Below are positions 1-7,700 of a stretch of 15,486 nt of DNA, in pieces. This DNA is from an uncultured Clostridia bacterium (lineage in GTDB: Bacteria; Bacillota; Clostridia; Christensenellales; UBA1242). The notes under the pieces are model-generated. The model saw nothing but the letters and a program-made list of their open reading frames with translations, had not been told where the DNA came from and did not search any database. Positions within the stretch are counted from its first letter, which is position 1; every line of letters starts with the position of its first letter. Location of the stretch: the NCBI GenBank assembly GCA_944376785.1, contig CALWDV010000022.1:1-15486 (forward strand). Direction: 5' to 3'. The translations under genes and the position numbers were made by a program.

Positions 1-130
1 GTTGAGTAAAGTTGCCACTTAATATAATCATAACGGCATCAGCACCACTTTGTTTTTTTGCATCTTCAATGTGTTTTAAGTGTCCATAATGGAAAGGGTT
101 ATATTCACTAATAATTGCACAAATTTTCAT
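1..130 (-). CDS. tmcAL: tRNA(Met) cytidine acetate ligase (TmcAL/YlbM), N-terminal part, cut by window edge
   Basis: Read on the minus strand from ATG at 130, the first 43 residues begin MKICAIISEYNPFHYGHLKH and continue to a SGNFTQ motif at the window edge. The YNPFHYGH segment is the nucleotidyltransferase HxGH motif of the YlbM/TmcAL family, and SGNF is also a family hallmark. In Bacillus the enzyme uses acetate and ATP to make N4-acetylcytidine at the wobble base of elongator tRNA(Met). An AGGTG ribosome-binding sequence sits six bases upstream of this ATG. A second in-frame ATG at 136 overlaps that sequence and is less likely. The gene diverges from pta, and the proximity to an acetate pathway is suggestive because acetate is a substrate, but this is only context. 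Everything after residue 43 lies outside the window. Confidence 0.9.
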   Translation of the reverse strand, partial: MKICAIISEYNPFHYGHLKHIEDAKKQSGADAVMIILSGNFTQ

Positions 131-149
131 ATTCATCACCTATTTTAAG

Positions 150-194
150 TTTACTAGTTTATTTAATTTTTATATAATACATTGTGTGTATAAT
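150..194 (+). promoter_or_regulatory. Candidate promoter(s) for pta
   Basis: Two perfect TATAAT boxes lie on the plus strand, at 173-178 and 189-194. The first has TTTACT (150-155) at a 17-base spacing and is the better complete promoter. The second has no good -35 box but lies next to the minus-strand -10 box. Either would give a leader of about 60-80 bases before pta. Which one is used cannot be decided from sequence. Confidence 0.45.
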
Positions 195-197
195 AAC

Positions 198-225
198 ATT
201 ATAAATAATTAAATTTATTTATCAA
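198..225 (-). promoter_or_regulatory. Candidate sigma-A promoter for tmcAL
   Basis: On the minus strand, TTGATA (225-220) is followed after 16 bases by a perfect TATAAT (203-198). The -35 box matches consensus at five of six positions. Transcription would start near 191 and give a leader of about 60 bases before the tmcAL ATG. The assignment is by motif only, in very AT-rich DNA. Confidence 0.5.
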
Positions 226-261
226 AGCAAATTAATAAAATATTTAAAAATGGAGTAACAA

Positions 262-1275
262 ATGGAAATTAATGGCTTAAATTCAAATTTTGAAAAAAAA
301 TTATTAAGTTCAGCAAAGAAAATGAAAAAAACAATTGTTTTGCCTGAGGCAGGATTAAACGAACATGTTTTAATGGCTGGCCAAATAATTGCACAAAACA
401 AAATTGCAAAAATTGTTATGCTTGTTAGCGATAATGTTTTAATTCAAAAACATAATGTTAAAGAAAATGATTATTTAAAAATTGTTAACATAACAAATAG
501 TGATTTGCTTCCTGTTTTAACAAATGCGTTATATTTAAAACGTCGTGAAAAAGGTTTAACAGAACAAGGTGCAAGGGATTTATTAAAAAATCCAATTTAT
601 TTTGCAACAATGATGGTTGATTTAGGGTTGGTTGATGGACAAGTTGGTGGTGCAGAATTCACAACAGCCGATGCTTTAAGACCAGCACTTCAAATTATTA
701 AAGGAAAAACAAAACAATCTTTAATTTCTAGTTTTATGATTATGATTTCCGAAAACAAAAATTTTGGTGATAATGGTGTTTATTTCTTATCTGATTGTGG
801 TTTAAACATTAATCCAAGTGCAGAAGAACTTAAACAAATATGTTTCGACACTGTTAATTCAGCAAGAAAAATTATGGGTATGAAAAATCCAACAGTTGCA
901 ATGTTAAGTTATTCAACAAAAGGCAGTGCAGAAGGTGATAGTGCAATTAAAGTTAGAACTGCAACCGAACTAATTAAAAATGAAAATCCAGATTTTATTG
1001 TTGATGGCGAAATGCAGTTTGATTCAGCTGTTGTTAAAAGTGTTTGCAATAAAAAAGCACCAGGAAGCAAAGTTGATGGAAAGGCAAACATTTTGATTTT
1101 TCCTGATTTGCAAAGTGGAAATATTTCTTATAAAATAATTCAAAGATTAGCAGGTTTTAAATGTATTGGACCACTAACACAAGGTTTTAGAAAACCTGTT
1201 AACGATTTAAGCCGTGGTGCCGATACAAACGAAGTTGTTAGAGCAATTGCAATAACTGTGTTGCAGTGTGAATAG
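262..1275 (+). CDS. pta: Phosphate acetyltransferase (phosphotransacetylase)
   Basis: Cytosolic enzyme interconverting acetyl-CoA plus phosphate with acetyl-phosphate plus CoA, the first step of acetate-forming ATP synthesis. The 337-residue protein has the length of the compact single-domain (PF01515) Pta of Firmicutes and lacks the extra N-terminal domains of E. coli Pta. Recognisable blocks run in order: a central segment with VDGQVGGAEFTTADALRPALQII, then VYFLSDCGLNINPSAEEL, VAMLSYSTKGSA, VDGEMQFDSA, and the C-terminal ILIFPDLQSGN and GPLTQGFRKPVNDLSRGA motifs typical of the family. The start is supported by GGAG (252-255), six bases before the ATG. ackA, the partner enzyme, follows after 68 bases. 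A butyryl-specific relative (Ptb) is possible in principle, but the C-terminal motif is that of Pta and the neighbour is acetate kinase. Confidence 0.95.
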   Translation: MEINGLNSNFEKKLLSSAKKMKKTIVLPEAGLNEHVLMAGQIIAQNKIAKIVMLVSDNVLIQKHNVKENDYLKIVNITNSDLLPVLTNALYLKRREKGLTEQGARDLLKNPIYFATMMVDLGLVDGQVGGAEFTTADALRPALQIIKGKTKQSLISSFMIMISENKNFGDNGVYFLSDCGLNINPSAEELKQICFDTVNSARKIMGMKNPTVAMLSYSTKGSAEGDSAIKVRTATELIKNENPDFIVDGEMQFDSAVVKSVCNKKAPGSKVDGKANILIFPDLQSGNISYKIIQRLAGFKCIGPLTQGFRKPVNDLSRGADTNEVVRAIAITVLQCE

Positions 1276-1280
1276 TTTTA

Positions 1281-1307
1281 TTGAAAAAATTGTAATTTTA
1301 TTATAAT
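1281..1307 (+). promoter_or_regulatory. Possible ackA promoter
   Basis: TTGAAA (1281-1286) and a perfect TATAAT (1302-1307) are 15 bases apart, shorter than ideal. An overlapping TAATAT (1304-1309) would give 17. No hairpin terminator is visible between pta and ackA, so ackA may be read both from pta and from this weak promoter. Confidence 0.35.
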
Positions 1308-1325
1308 ATATTAATTGTAATTTTA
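1288..1325 (+). repeat. 13-bp direct repeat flanking the ackA -10 box
   Basis: AATTGTAATTTTA occurs at 1288-1300 and again at 1313-1325, 25 bases apart, with the TATAAT box between the two copies. No function is recognised. The placement could suit a regulator binding on both sides of the -10 element, or it could be chance in AT-rich DNA. Confidence 0.55.
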
Positions 1326-1343
1326 AAAAAAAGAGGAAAATAT

Positions 1344-2528
1344 ATGAAAATTTTAGTATTAAATGCAGGTAGTTCAAGTTTAAAATTTCAACTTCTTAAC
1401 ATGGAAGATGAAAGTGTTATTGCAAAAGGAAATGCAGAAAGAATTGGAATTGATGATTCATTTTTAACATACAAAGCAAATGGTAAAGCAATCACAACAA
1501 AATTTGTTATGCCAACTCACGTTGAAGCAATGCAACACATTTTAGAAGCGTTAACCGATAAAGAAAATGGTGTTATTAAAAGTGTTAACGAAATTTCTGG
1601 CTTTGGTCACAGAGTTGTTAACGTTGGTGAAGATTATTTTGATAGTGTGGTTGTAACACCAGAAATTTTGGAAGATTTCAAAGCAAAAAAAGATTTTTCA
1701 CCACTTCATGTTCCAGGTGCAATTTCTGGAATGGAAGCTTGTTTAAAAATTGCACCAAAAATTAAAAATGTTGCAGTTTTTGACATTGGTTTTCATAAAA
1801 CAATGCCAGATTTTGTTTATCGTTATGCAATTCCAAAAGAAGATTATGAAAATTTAAAAATTAGAAAATATGGTGCACACGGAACAAGCCATCGTTATGT
1901 TTCACAAGAATGTGCAAAACTTTTAGGTGGGGCAGAAAACACAAAAATTGTTACTTGCCATTTAGGAAGTGGAAGCAGTATGTGTGCTGTTAAAGATGGT
2001 AAAAGTTTTGACACATCAATGGGATTTACTCCACTTGAAGGTTTAATTATGGGAACAAGAAGTGGCGATATTGATGCATCTGTTGTTGGATTTTTGTGTG
2101 ACAAAAAGGGCATAACTGTTAAAGAAGCTGTTAATTATTTAAACAAAAAAAGTGGAATGCAAGGTTTGTGTGGATATAGTGATATGCGTGATGTTGAAGC
2201 AAATTTAGAAAGCAATCCAGATTGCAAACTTGCATACGATGCAATGTGCTATCGTGTTATTAAATATATTGGTTCATATGCTGCTGCAATGGGTGGTTTA
2301 GATGCCATTGTGTTCACTGGTGGAATTGGTGAACGTGACCCACAAGTTAGGGAAACAGTTTTAAGTTCATTAAAATTTTTAGGTGTTGAATTTGATAAAG
2401 AGAAAAATCCAAATGTTTTTGGTGACTTTGGTGAACTTTCAACTGAAAATAGTAAAGTTAAAGTTTATGTAATTCCAACCAATGAAGAGTTGGTTATTGC
2501 AAGAGAAACTTTGAATTTAATTAAATAA
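1344..2528 (+). CDS. ackA: Acetate kinase
   Basis: Transfers phosphate from acetyl-phosphate to ADP, giving acetate and ATP. It completes the pathway begun by Pta just upstream. The 394-residue length is typical. The family motifs are NAGSSSLKF (7-15), FGHRVV (87-92), YGAHGTSH (176-183), GTRSGDID (237-244) and VFTGGIGE (323-330). By alignment with the Methanosarcina enzyme, the catalytic or binding residues R90, D147, H179, R239 and E382 are all present. Several usually invariant neighbours differ: VFDIGFH replaces VFDTAFH (145-151), HLGSGSS replaces HLGNGAS (206-212), and GER replaces GEN (329-331). The enzyme should be active, but these are departures near the acetate and nucleotide sites. 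AGAGG (1332-1336) supports the start. Confidence 0.96.
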   Translation: MKILVLNAGSSSLKFQLLNMEDESVIAKGNAERIGIDDSFLTYKANGKAITTKFVMPTHVEAMQHILEALTDKENGVIKSVNEISGFGHRVVNVGEDYFDSVVVTPEILEDFKAKKDFSPLHVPGAISGMEACLKIAPKIKNVAVFDIGFHKTMPDFVYRYAIPKEDYENLKIRKYGAHGTSHRYVSQECAKLLGGAENTKIVTCHLGSGSSMCAVKDGKSFDTSMGFTPLEGLIMGTRSGDIDASVVGFLCDKKGITVKEAVNYLNKKSGMQGLCGYSDMRDVEANLESNPDCKLAYDAMCYRVIKYIGSYAAAMGGLDAIVFTGGIGERDPQVRETVLSSLKFLGVEFDKEKNPNVFGDFGELSTENSKVKVYVIPTNEELVIARETLNLIK

Positions 2529-2552
2529 TTAAAAAAATAATCAATTTTATAA

Positions 2553-2581
2553 TTGACAAAGTAACTTATTTGTTCTATACT
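2553..2581 (+). promoter_or_regulatory. Consensus sigma-A promoter for rpmF
   Basis: TTGACA (2553-2558) and TATACT (2576-2581) are separated by exactly 17 bases. This is the closest match to consensus in the window and fits strong expression of a ribosomal protein. No terminator for ackA is visible before it. Confidence 0.85.
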
Positions 2582-2620
2582 TTTTAAGCGATTTAAAAAT
2601 TTATTAGGAGGTGCTATTAC

Positions 2621-2818
2621 ATGGCAGTACCAAAGGGAAAGGTTTCTAAGGCAAGACGTAATTCCAGAAAAGCTAACTGGAAAGTTTCAACACCTTCTAT
2701 TGTTGAATGTCCTCATTGCCACGAATTAACTGCTCCTCATAGAGTTTGTTCTAAATGTGGATACTATGATGGTGTTGAAGTTAAAAAAGTTGGCAAGGAA
2801 AAAAAGGAAACTAAGTAA
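2621..2818 (+). CDS. rpmF: 50S ribosomal protein L32
   Basis: Small structural protein of the large ribosomal subunit. The 65 residues start MAVPKGKVSKARRNSRKANW, the usual L32 N-terminus. Zinc-ribbon cysteines C30, C33, C43 and C46 are all present, so this is the zinc-binding (C+) form and not a cysteine-free paralogue. A near-perfect AGGAGGTG ribosome-binding site (2606-2613) lies seven bases before the ATG. In most Firmicutes the small gene yceD (DUF177) directly precedes rpmF. Here the 92-base ackA-rpmF gap holds only a promoter, so yceD is missing from this place. The gene is a single-gene unit with its own promoter and terminator. Confidence 0.97.
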   Translation: MAVPKGKVSKARRNSRKANWKVSTPSIVECPHCHELTAPHRVCSKCGYYDGVEVKKVGKEKKETK

Positions 2819-2830
2819 TTAGGTTTAAAG

Positions 2831-2859
2831 AAAATGCTCATAAGTGGGCATTTTTTTTA
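2831..2859 (+). terminator. Intrinsic terminator after rpmF
   Basis: AAAATGCTCA (2831-2840) pairs with TGGGCATTTT (2845-2854), giving a 10-bp stem with one G-U pair and a TAAG tetraloop. The T-run continues to 2858. It closes the rpmF unit 12 bases after the stop. Confidence 0.85.
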
Positions 2860-2938
2860 TTAATAAATATATTTTTTTTCATAAAATTTCGTTTATATTT
2901 AAAATGTTTTGTTAAATCAATTTTTTTAATTTTATTAA

Positions 2939-2949
2939 TGTGGTAAAAT
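2939..2949 (+). promoter_or_regulatory. Candidate extended -10 promoter for plsX
   Basis: TGG-TAAAAT (2941-2949) is an extended -10 element with only a T-rich -35 region. An alternative is TTGTTA (2909-2914) with TATTAA (2933-2938) at 18 bases. The strong terminator upstream implies that plsX needs a promoter in this gap. Confidence 0.45.
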
Positions 2950-2981
2950 AACAATTAGGAATAATTAAAATTGGAGTTAAT

Positions 2982-4010
2982 ATGGTAAAAATTGTTTTAG
3001 ATGTTAATGGTGGAGATTATTCACCAAGCGAACTTGTTTTGGGTGCAATTAAAGCAGTTAACGAAATAAACGACTTAAAAATGATTTTGTGTGGCCCAAA
3101 AACCGAAATTGAACAAATACTTGCAAAAAACAAGTGTGATTTAAATAAATTTGAAATTATTGATGCACCAGACACAATAACAAATATGGACATTCCAACA
3201 GTTGCTATAAAACAAAAAACCGAAAGTTCACTTTATAAAACTTTCGAAACTTTGCGTTTAAACGAAGATGTGTGTGCAATGGTTAGTGCAGGTTCAACAG
3301 GGGCTCTTTTAACAGGGGCTTTCTTGCGAATTGGCAGAATTAAAGGTGTTTCTCGTCCAGCATTGTGTCCAATATTGCCAACTGTTGATAGACCAGATGG
3401 TCAGGTTGCCATTATTGATAGTGGTGCGAACGTTGATTGTAAACCAATTAATTTGTTGCATTTTGCAGTTATGGGAAATGCATATTTAAAAAATGTTTAT
3501 GGCATAGAAAACCCACGCATTGCACTTTTAAACATTGGAACAGAAGAAAAGAAAGGTAATGAACTTGCTCACGAAACATATCCATTATTAAAAAACTTGG
3601 AAGGTATTAATTTTGTTGGCAATATGGAAGCAAGAGAACTACTTAGTGGCGATGTTGATTTAGTTGTTACAGATGGTTTTGGTGGAAATGTTTTATTAAA
3701 AAGCACAGAAGGTGCAGTGTTAAACTTATTAAAACTTTTGAAAAATGACATTAAAAGCCATTTTTCATCGTTAATTGGTGCACTATTTATGAAAGGCACT
3801 TTTAAACGCATTAAACAAAGAATGGACTACAACAAAAAAGCTGGTGGAGTTTTGCTTGGTTGCAAAAAATTGGTGGTTAAAGCCCATGGAAGCAGTAAAG
3901 CTGAAAGCATATTCCAAAGCATTTTACTTGCTTATAATATGAACAAAGCAAATTTGTGTAAAATAATTGAAGAAGAAATTAGTAAGGTTGACATAGAAAT
4001 TAATGAATAA
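2982..4010 (+). CDS. plsX: Phosphate acyltransferase PlsX
   Basis: Makes acyl-phosphate from acyl-ACP, the acyl donor for PlsY in phosphatidic acid synthesis. PlsX is a peripheral membrane enzyme. The 342-residue length is normal. Family motifs in order: LDVNGGDYSP (6-15, usually DAMGGDxxP), VSAGSTGALL (101-110), DSGANVDCKP (146-155), LNIGTEEKKGN (183-193), VVTDGFGGNVLLK (228-240) and the late AGGVLLGCKK-AHGSS segment (287-305). GGAG (2973-2976) supports the start. The usual downstream fatty-acid genes (fabD, fabG, acpP) are absent: the stop overlaps the rnc start by eight bases. FapR is also not present upstream. No claim can be made about whether those genes exist elsewhere in the genome. 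Confidence 0.96.
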   Translation: MVKIVLDVNGGDYSPSELVLGAIKAVNEINDLKMILCGPKTEIEQILAKNKCDLNKFEIIDAPDTITNMDIPTVAIKQKTESSLYKTFETLRLNEDVCAMVSAGSTGALLTGAFLRIGRIKGVSRPALCPILPTVDRPDGQVAIIDSGANVDCKPINLLHFAVMGNAYLKNVYGIENPRIALLNIGTEEKKGNELAHETYPLLKNLEGINFVGNMEARELLSGDVDLVVTDGFGGNVLLKSTEGAVLNLLKLLKNDIKSHFSSLIGALFMKGTFKRIKQRMDYNKKAGGVLLGCKKLVVKAHGSSKAESIFQSILLAYNMNKANLCKIIEEEISKVDIEINE

Positions 4011-4674
4011 CATTAACAAATTAGAAAAAATTATTGGTTACACTTTTAAAAACAAAGAATTAATTTTAAAAGCGTTAACACATTCATCATCATCAAAAAC
4101 TTTTAATTATGAACGAATGGAGTTTTTAGGTGATAGTTTATTATCAATAATTGTAGCTGAATATCTATATTTAAACACCGAACAAAAAGTTGGAAAAATG
4201 AGTGTTTTAAGAAGCAGTTTAGTTTCAGCCGAAGCATTAAGCAAAATAGTTTTAGAAAATAATTTAAAACAATTTATTATTGTTGGAAAAAGCATTAAAG
4301 CAACAAATCATATTGCAAACAATGTTTTAGCCGATGTTTTTGAAAGTATAACAGCTGCAATTTATTTAGATGGCGGATTTGAAGAAACTAAAAAATTTGT
4401 TTCAAAATTTGTGCTACAAAATGTTAATAGTGTGCTTAACACCGACTATAAAACATTTTTGCAAGAAAAAATTGCTAGTTTGCATAATGATTATAAAATT
4501 GAATATAAACTTATTAATTCATTAGGGCCAAGCCATGAATTAATCTTTGAAATGGCAGTTTGTTTAAATGGTAAAATAATGGCAACTGCCAAAGGTAAAA
4601 ACAAAAAAGAAGCAGAACAATTATGTGCAAAATTGCTTTTAGAACAAATAGAAAAAAATGGCTTAAATTCTTAA
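4003..4674 (+). CDS. rnc: Ribonuclease III
   Basis: Endonuclease cleaving double-stranded RNA, needed for rRNA precursor and mRNA processing. The 223 residues comprise an RNase III domain (about 1-140) with the signature ERMEFLGDS (37-45), and a C-terminal double-stranded RNA-binding domain (about 148-217) with GPSHELIFEM and the KNKKEAEQLCAKLLLE helix. The four metal-binding acids are present: E40, D44, D111 and E114. The start overlaps the plsX stop in an eight-base ATGAATAA, and no Shine-Dalgarno sequence is visible just upstream. Translation probably depends on ribosomes finishing plsX (inference). rnc next to smc and ftsY is a standard Firmicutes arrangement. Confidence 0.96.
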   Translation: MNNINKLEKIIGYTFKNKELILKALTHSSSSKTFNYERMEFLGDSLLSIIVAEYLYLNTEQKVGKMSVLRSSLVSAEALSKIVLENNLKQFIIVGKSIKATNHIANNVLADVFESITAAIYLDGGFEETKKFVSKFVLQNVNSVLNTDYKTFLQEKIASLHNDYKIEYKLINSLGPSHELIFEMAVCLNGKIMATAKGKNKKEAEQLCAKLLLEQIEKNGLNS

Positions 4675-4682
4675 ATATTTAG

Positions 4683-4711
4683 TTTTAAAAAGTTAATTAA
4701 TATGTTATACT
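4683..4711 (+). promoter_or_regulatory. Candidate extended -10 promoter for smc-ftsY
   Basis: TGT-TATACT (4703-4711) is an extended -10 element, with a weak TTTTAA (4683-4688) at a 17-base spacing. It lies in the 95-base rnc-smc gap, where no terminator is seen, so smc may be read from plsX as well. Confidence 0.5.
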
Positions 4712-4769
4712 AAATTAGTTTTAAAAGGTTAAATAAACAATACCTAAAAAGTAGTTTGGAGGAAACACT

Positions 4770-7700
4770 TTGAATTTTAAACAAATAGAAATGGTTGGTT
4801 TTAAATCATTTGCCGACCCAATAAAAATCACCTTTGATAATGGAATTACTGCAATAGTTGGTCCAAATGGTTGTGGAAAAAGTAATGTTGCAGATGCAAT
4901 TAGATGGGTGCTTGGTGAACAAAGCAGTAAAATGCTTCGTGGAACAAGTATGCAAGATGTTATTTTTAAGGGAACTGAAAAAAGAAAAAGTATGTCTTTT
5001 TGTGAAGTTTCTTTGCTTTTTGACAACTCAAACAAAATTTTTAAAACTGATTATGATGAAATTTGCATAACCAGAAAACTTTATCGTAGTGGTGAAAGTG
5101 AATATATGTTAAATCGCACCACTTGTCGTTTAAAAGATATCACCGAACTTTTGCACGATAGTGGTATTGGTAAAAGTGGTTATAGCATTATTGGACAAGG
5201 TAAAGTTGAAGAAATTATTAATTCAAAACCAATAGACCGTCGTGCAATTTTTGAAGAAGCAGCTGGAATTGCTGGTTTTAAGGCAAAAAAAGTTGATGCC
5301 GAAAGAAAATTGGAACGTACACGTGACAATTTGGTTAGAATAACCGATATTGTTTCTGAAATTGACCGTCAATTAAAACCTTTGAAACATCAAGCTGAAG
5401 TTGCAAAAAAATATTTGGAATTAAAAGAAAAATTAAAAGTTTTAGAAGTTAATGCCTATATTTATCAATATGACTTTGCTGCTTCAAACAAGGCAGAAAT
5501 TGAAGAAAAAATTAATGCCATTGTTGAAGAAATGAATTTGCGTCAAGGCAAATTAGATCAAGTAATTTTGGATTACAATAACACATTTGAAAAAGTTAAC
5601 ACAATAGATAACGAAATTTCAAATTTAAGAGATGTTATTTTAAACATTACAGTTGAACTTGAAAAACAAGCAGGACAAACTAATTTAATTAATGAAAAAA
5701 TTCAAACAAGAGAATTAGAAGTTAAACGTTTAAATGAAGAGTTAAACAAATTAAATGAAAATGAAATTGCTTTTTCACAAGAGCTTAACAATAAAACAAA
5801 TGAATTAAATAATAAAAAAGATAAATTAACAGAATTAAATAACACAATTAAAGATGTAACAGTTAATTATGAAAAAATTAATTCTGAATTAACAAAAAGT
5901 GAAGATGATGCGCAAGAAACCCAACGTCAACTTTTTGAAACACTAAGCAAATTAGGTGATGTTAAAGCTCAAATTAGTGCATTAAATGCTGAAAAAACAA
6001 CATATAGCGAAAACTTAAAATCACTTGAAAACAATTTATCAACAGTTAAAGGGAAATTAATTGAAAGCAGAGTTAATGTTTCCGATTGCAAAAAAACTAT
6101 TGAAAAATTAAATGCAAAAAAACAAGAACTATCAAATGAAATAAACGAACATTTAACCGAACAAAACAGGTTGGATAGTGAATTTAAACAAAACGAATCT
6201 AATTTAAACAACATTAATTCAAACATTTTATCACTTGAACATCGTAAGAAAATGCTTGAAGATATGCAACGTGAATATGAAGGTTATAATGGTTCAGTAA
6301 AACGTTTGTTAACTGATGCAGAAAAAAATGCAAACTTAAAAAGCAAAATTGTTGGAGTTTTGGCATCTTTAATTAAAGTTCCTCAAAACTTTCAATCGGC
6401 TATCGAAATGGCTCTTGGCAGTGCAGTGCAAAATGTTGTAACTCACAGCGATGATGGTGCAAAAGAATTAATTAATTACTTAAAACAACGTGAATATGGC
6501 AGAGTAACATTTTTACCAATAAACACAATTAAAGAACGTTATTTTGATAATTCATTTAGAAAATTATTAAATGGTAATGGAATTTTTGGTGTTGCTAGTG
6601 AATTAATTTCATATAATAAAAACATTGCTAACGTAATTTCTAATTTGCTTGGATCAACAGTTGTTGTTGATAACATTAACACGGCAGTTGCACTTGCAAA
6701 ACAAAGCCATTATAGTTTTAGAATTGTTACTTTGGATGGTGATGTTATTAATCCACAAGGAAGCATAACTGGTGGAAGTAAAAAAGCACAAGTTGCAAAT
6801 TTGCTTTCTCGTGAAACCGACATAGAACTATCTCAAAAAGCAATTTTAAAATTGCAAACCGAAAAAGAAAGCACATTAAAAACAATTAGTGTTCTTTCAA
6901 ACAAACTTTCTGCCGTTAATGAAATTATTAAACAAAAAAGCAACGAACTTAGGGAAGTTGAAATTAGTTTTGCTGCCGAAACAGAGCGTTATGAAAAATA
7001 TAACTCAATTTGCGTTAATTTAGAGTCAGAAAGCAATTCGTTAACTGGCGAAATTGCAAAAACAAGTCAAATTATTGATGCAATTTCAAATCAACTTAGC
7101 AAAATTAGTAGCACCGAAAATATTAACGAAAATCCTACAACAACTTTTGAACAAACTTCAAATCAATTCAGTGAAATGCGTTCTAAACGTGATGAATATG
7201 CAAATAAAATCACAAATTTAAAAGTTGAAATTGCTTCAATTAGCAGTGAAATTCTTGGCCTTGAAAGTGAAATTGAAAGAATTAAATTTACTATTTCAAA
7301 TAGTAAAACAATGCGTGAAGAATTAAATAAAACCATTGCGCAAAATAATGAACAATTAAACAACTTAAAATCAAGTTTCAATAATGTTAACACAAGCTCA
7401 AATATTAATGTTGACATTAAAAAACTAAATGATACAAAAGAAGAAGTTAATAATTTAACTGCTGAAAAATCCAACTTGCAAACAACACTTAGAAGTTTGG
7501 AAGAAGAACGTATGGCTCTTGGAACTGAGGTTGGAAAACTTCAAGATAAAAAACATCAACAAGAAATTAATTTAAGTAAAATTGACACTGATATTGAAAC
7601 TTTACAAGAACGTGTTTGGACAGAATATGAATTAACATATAACACAGCACAAGATTATAAAGTTCCAGAATTTGATGTTAAACAAGGTTTGGTTGACATT

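Noticed and set aside
1276..1343. Possible terminator between pta and ackA
   Set aside because: No GC-containing hairpin is present. The complementarity is limited to AT-rich stretches.
4721..5035. Minus-strand open frame opposite the smc start
   Set aside because: It covers the Walker A coding region of smc and the promoter gap, and its translation resembles no known family.
5700..7600. Repetitive Asn/Lys/Glu-rich sequence that could look like tandem repeats
   Set aside because: It encodes the SMC coiled-coil arms. The periodicity is heptad-like and no exact nucleotide repeat unit is seen.
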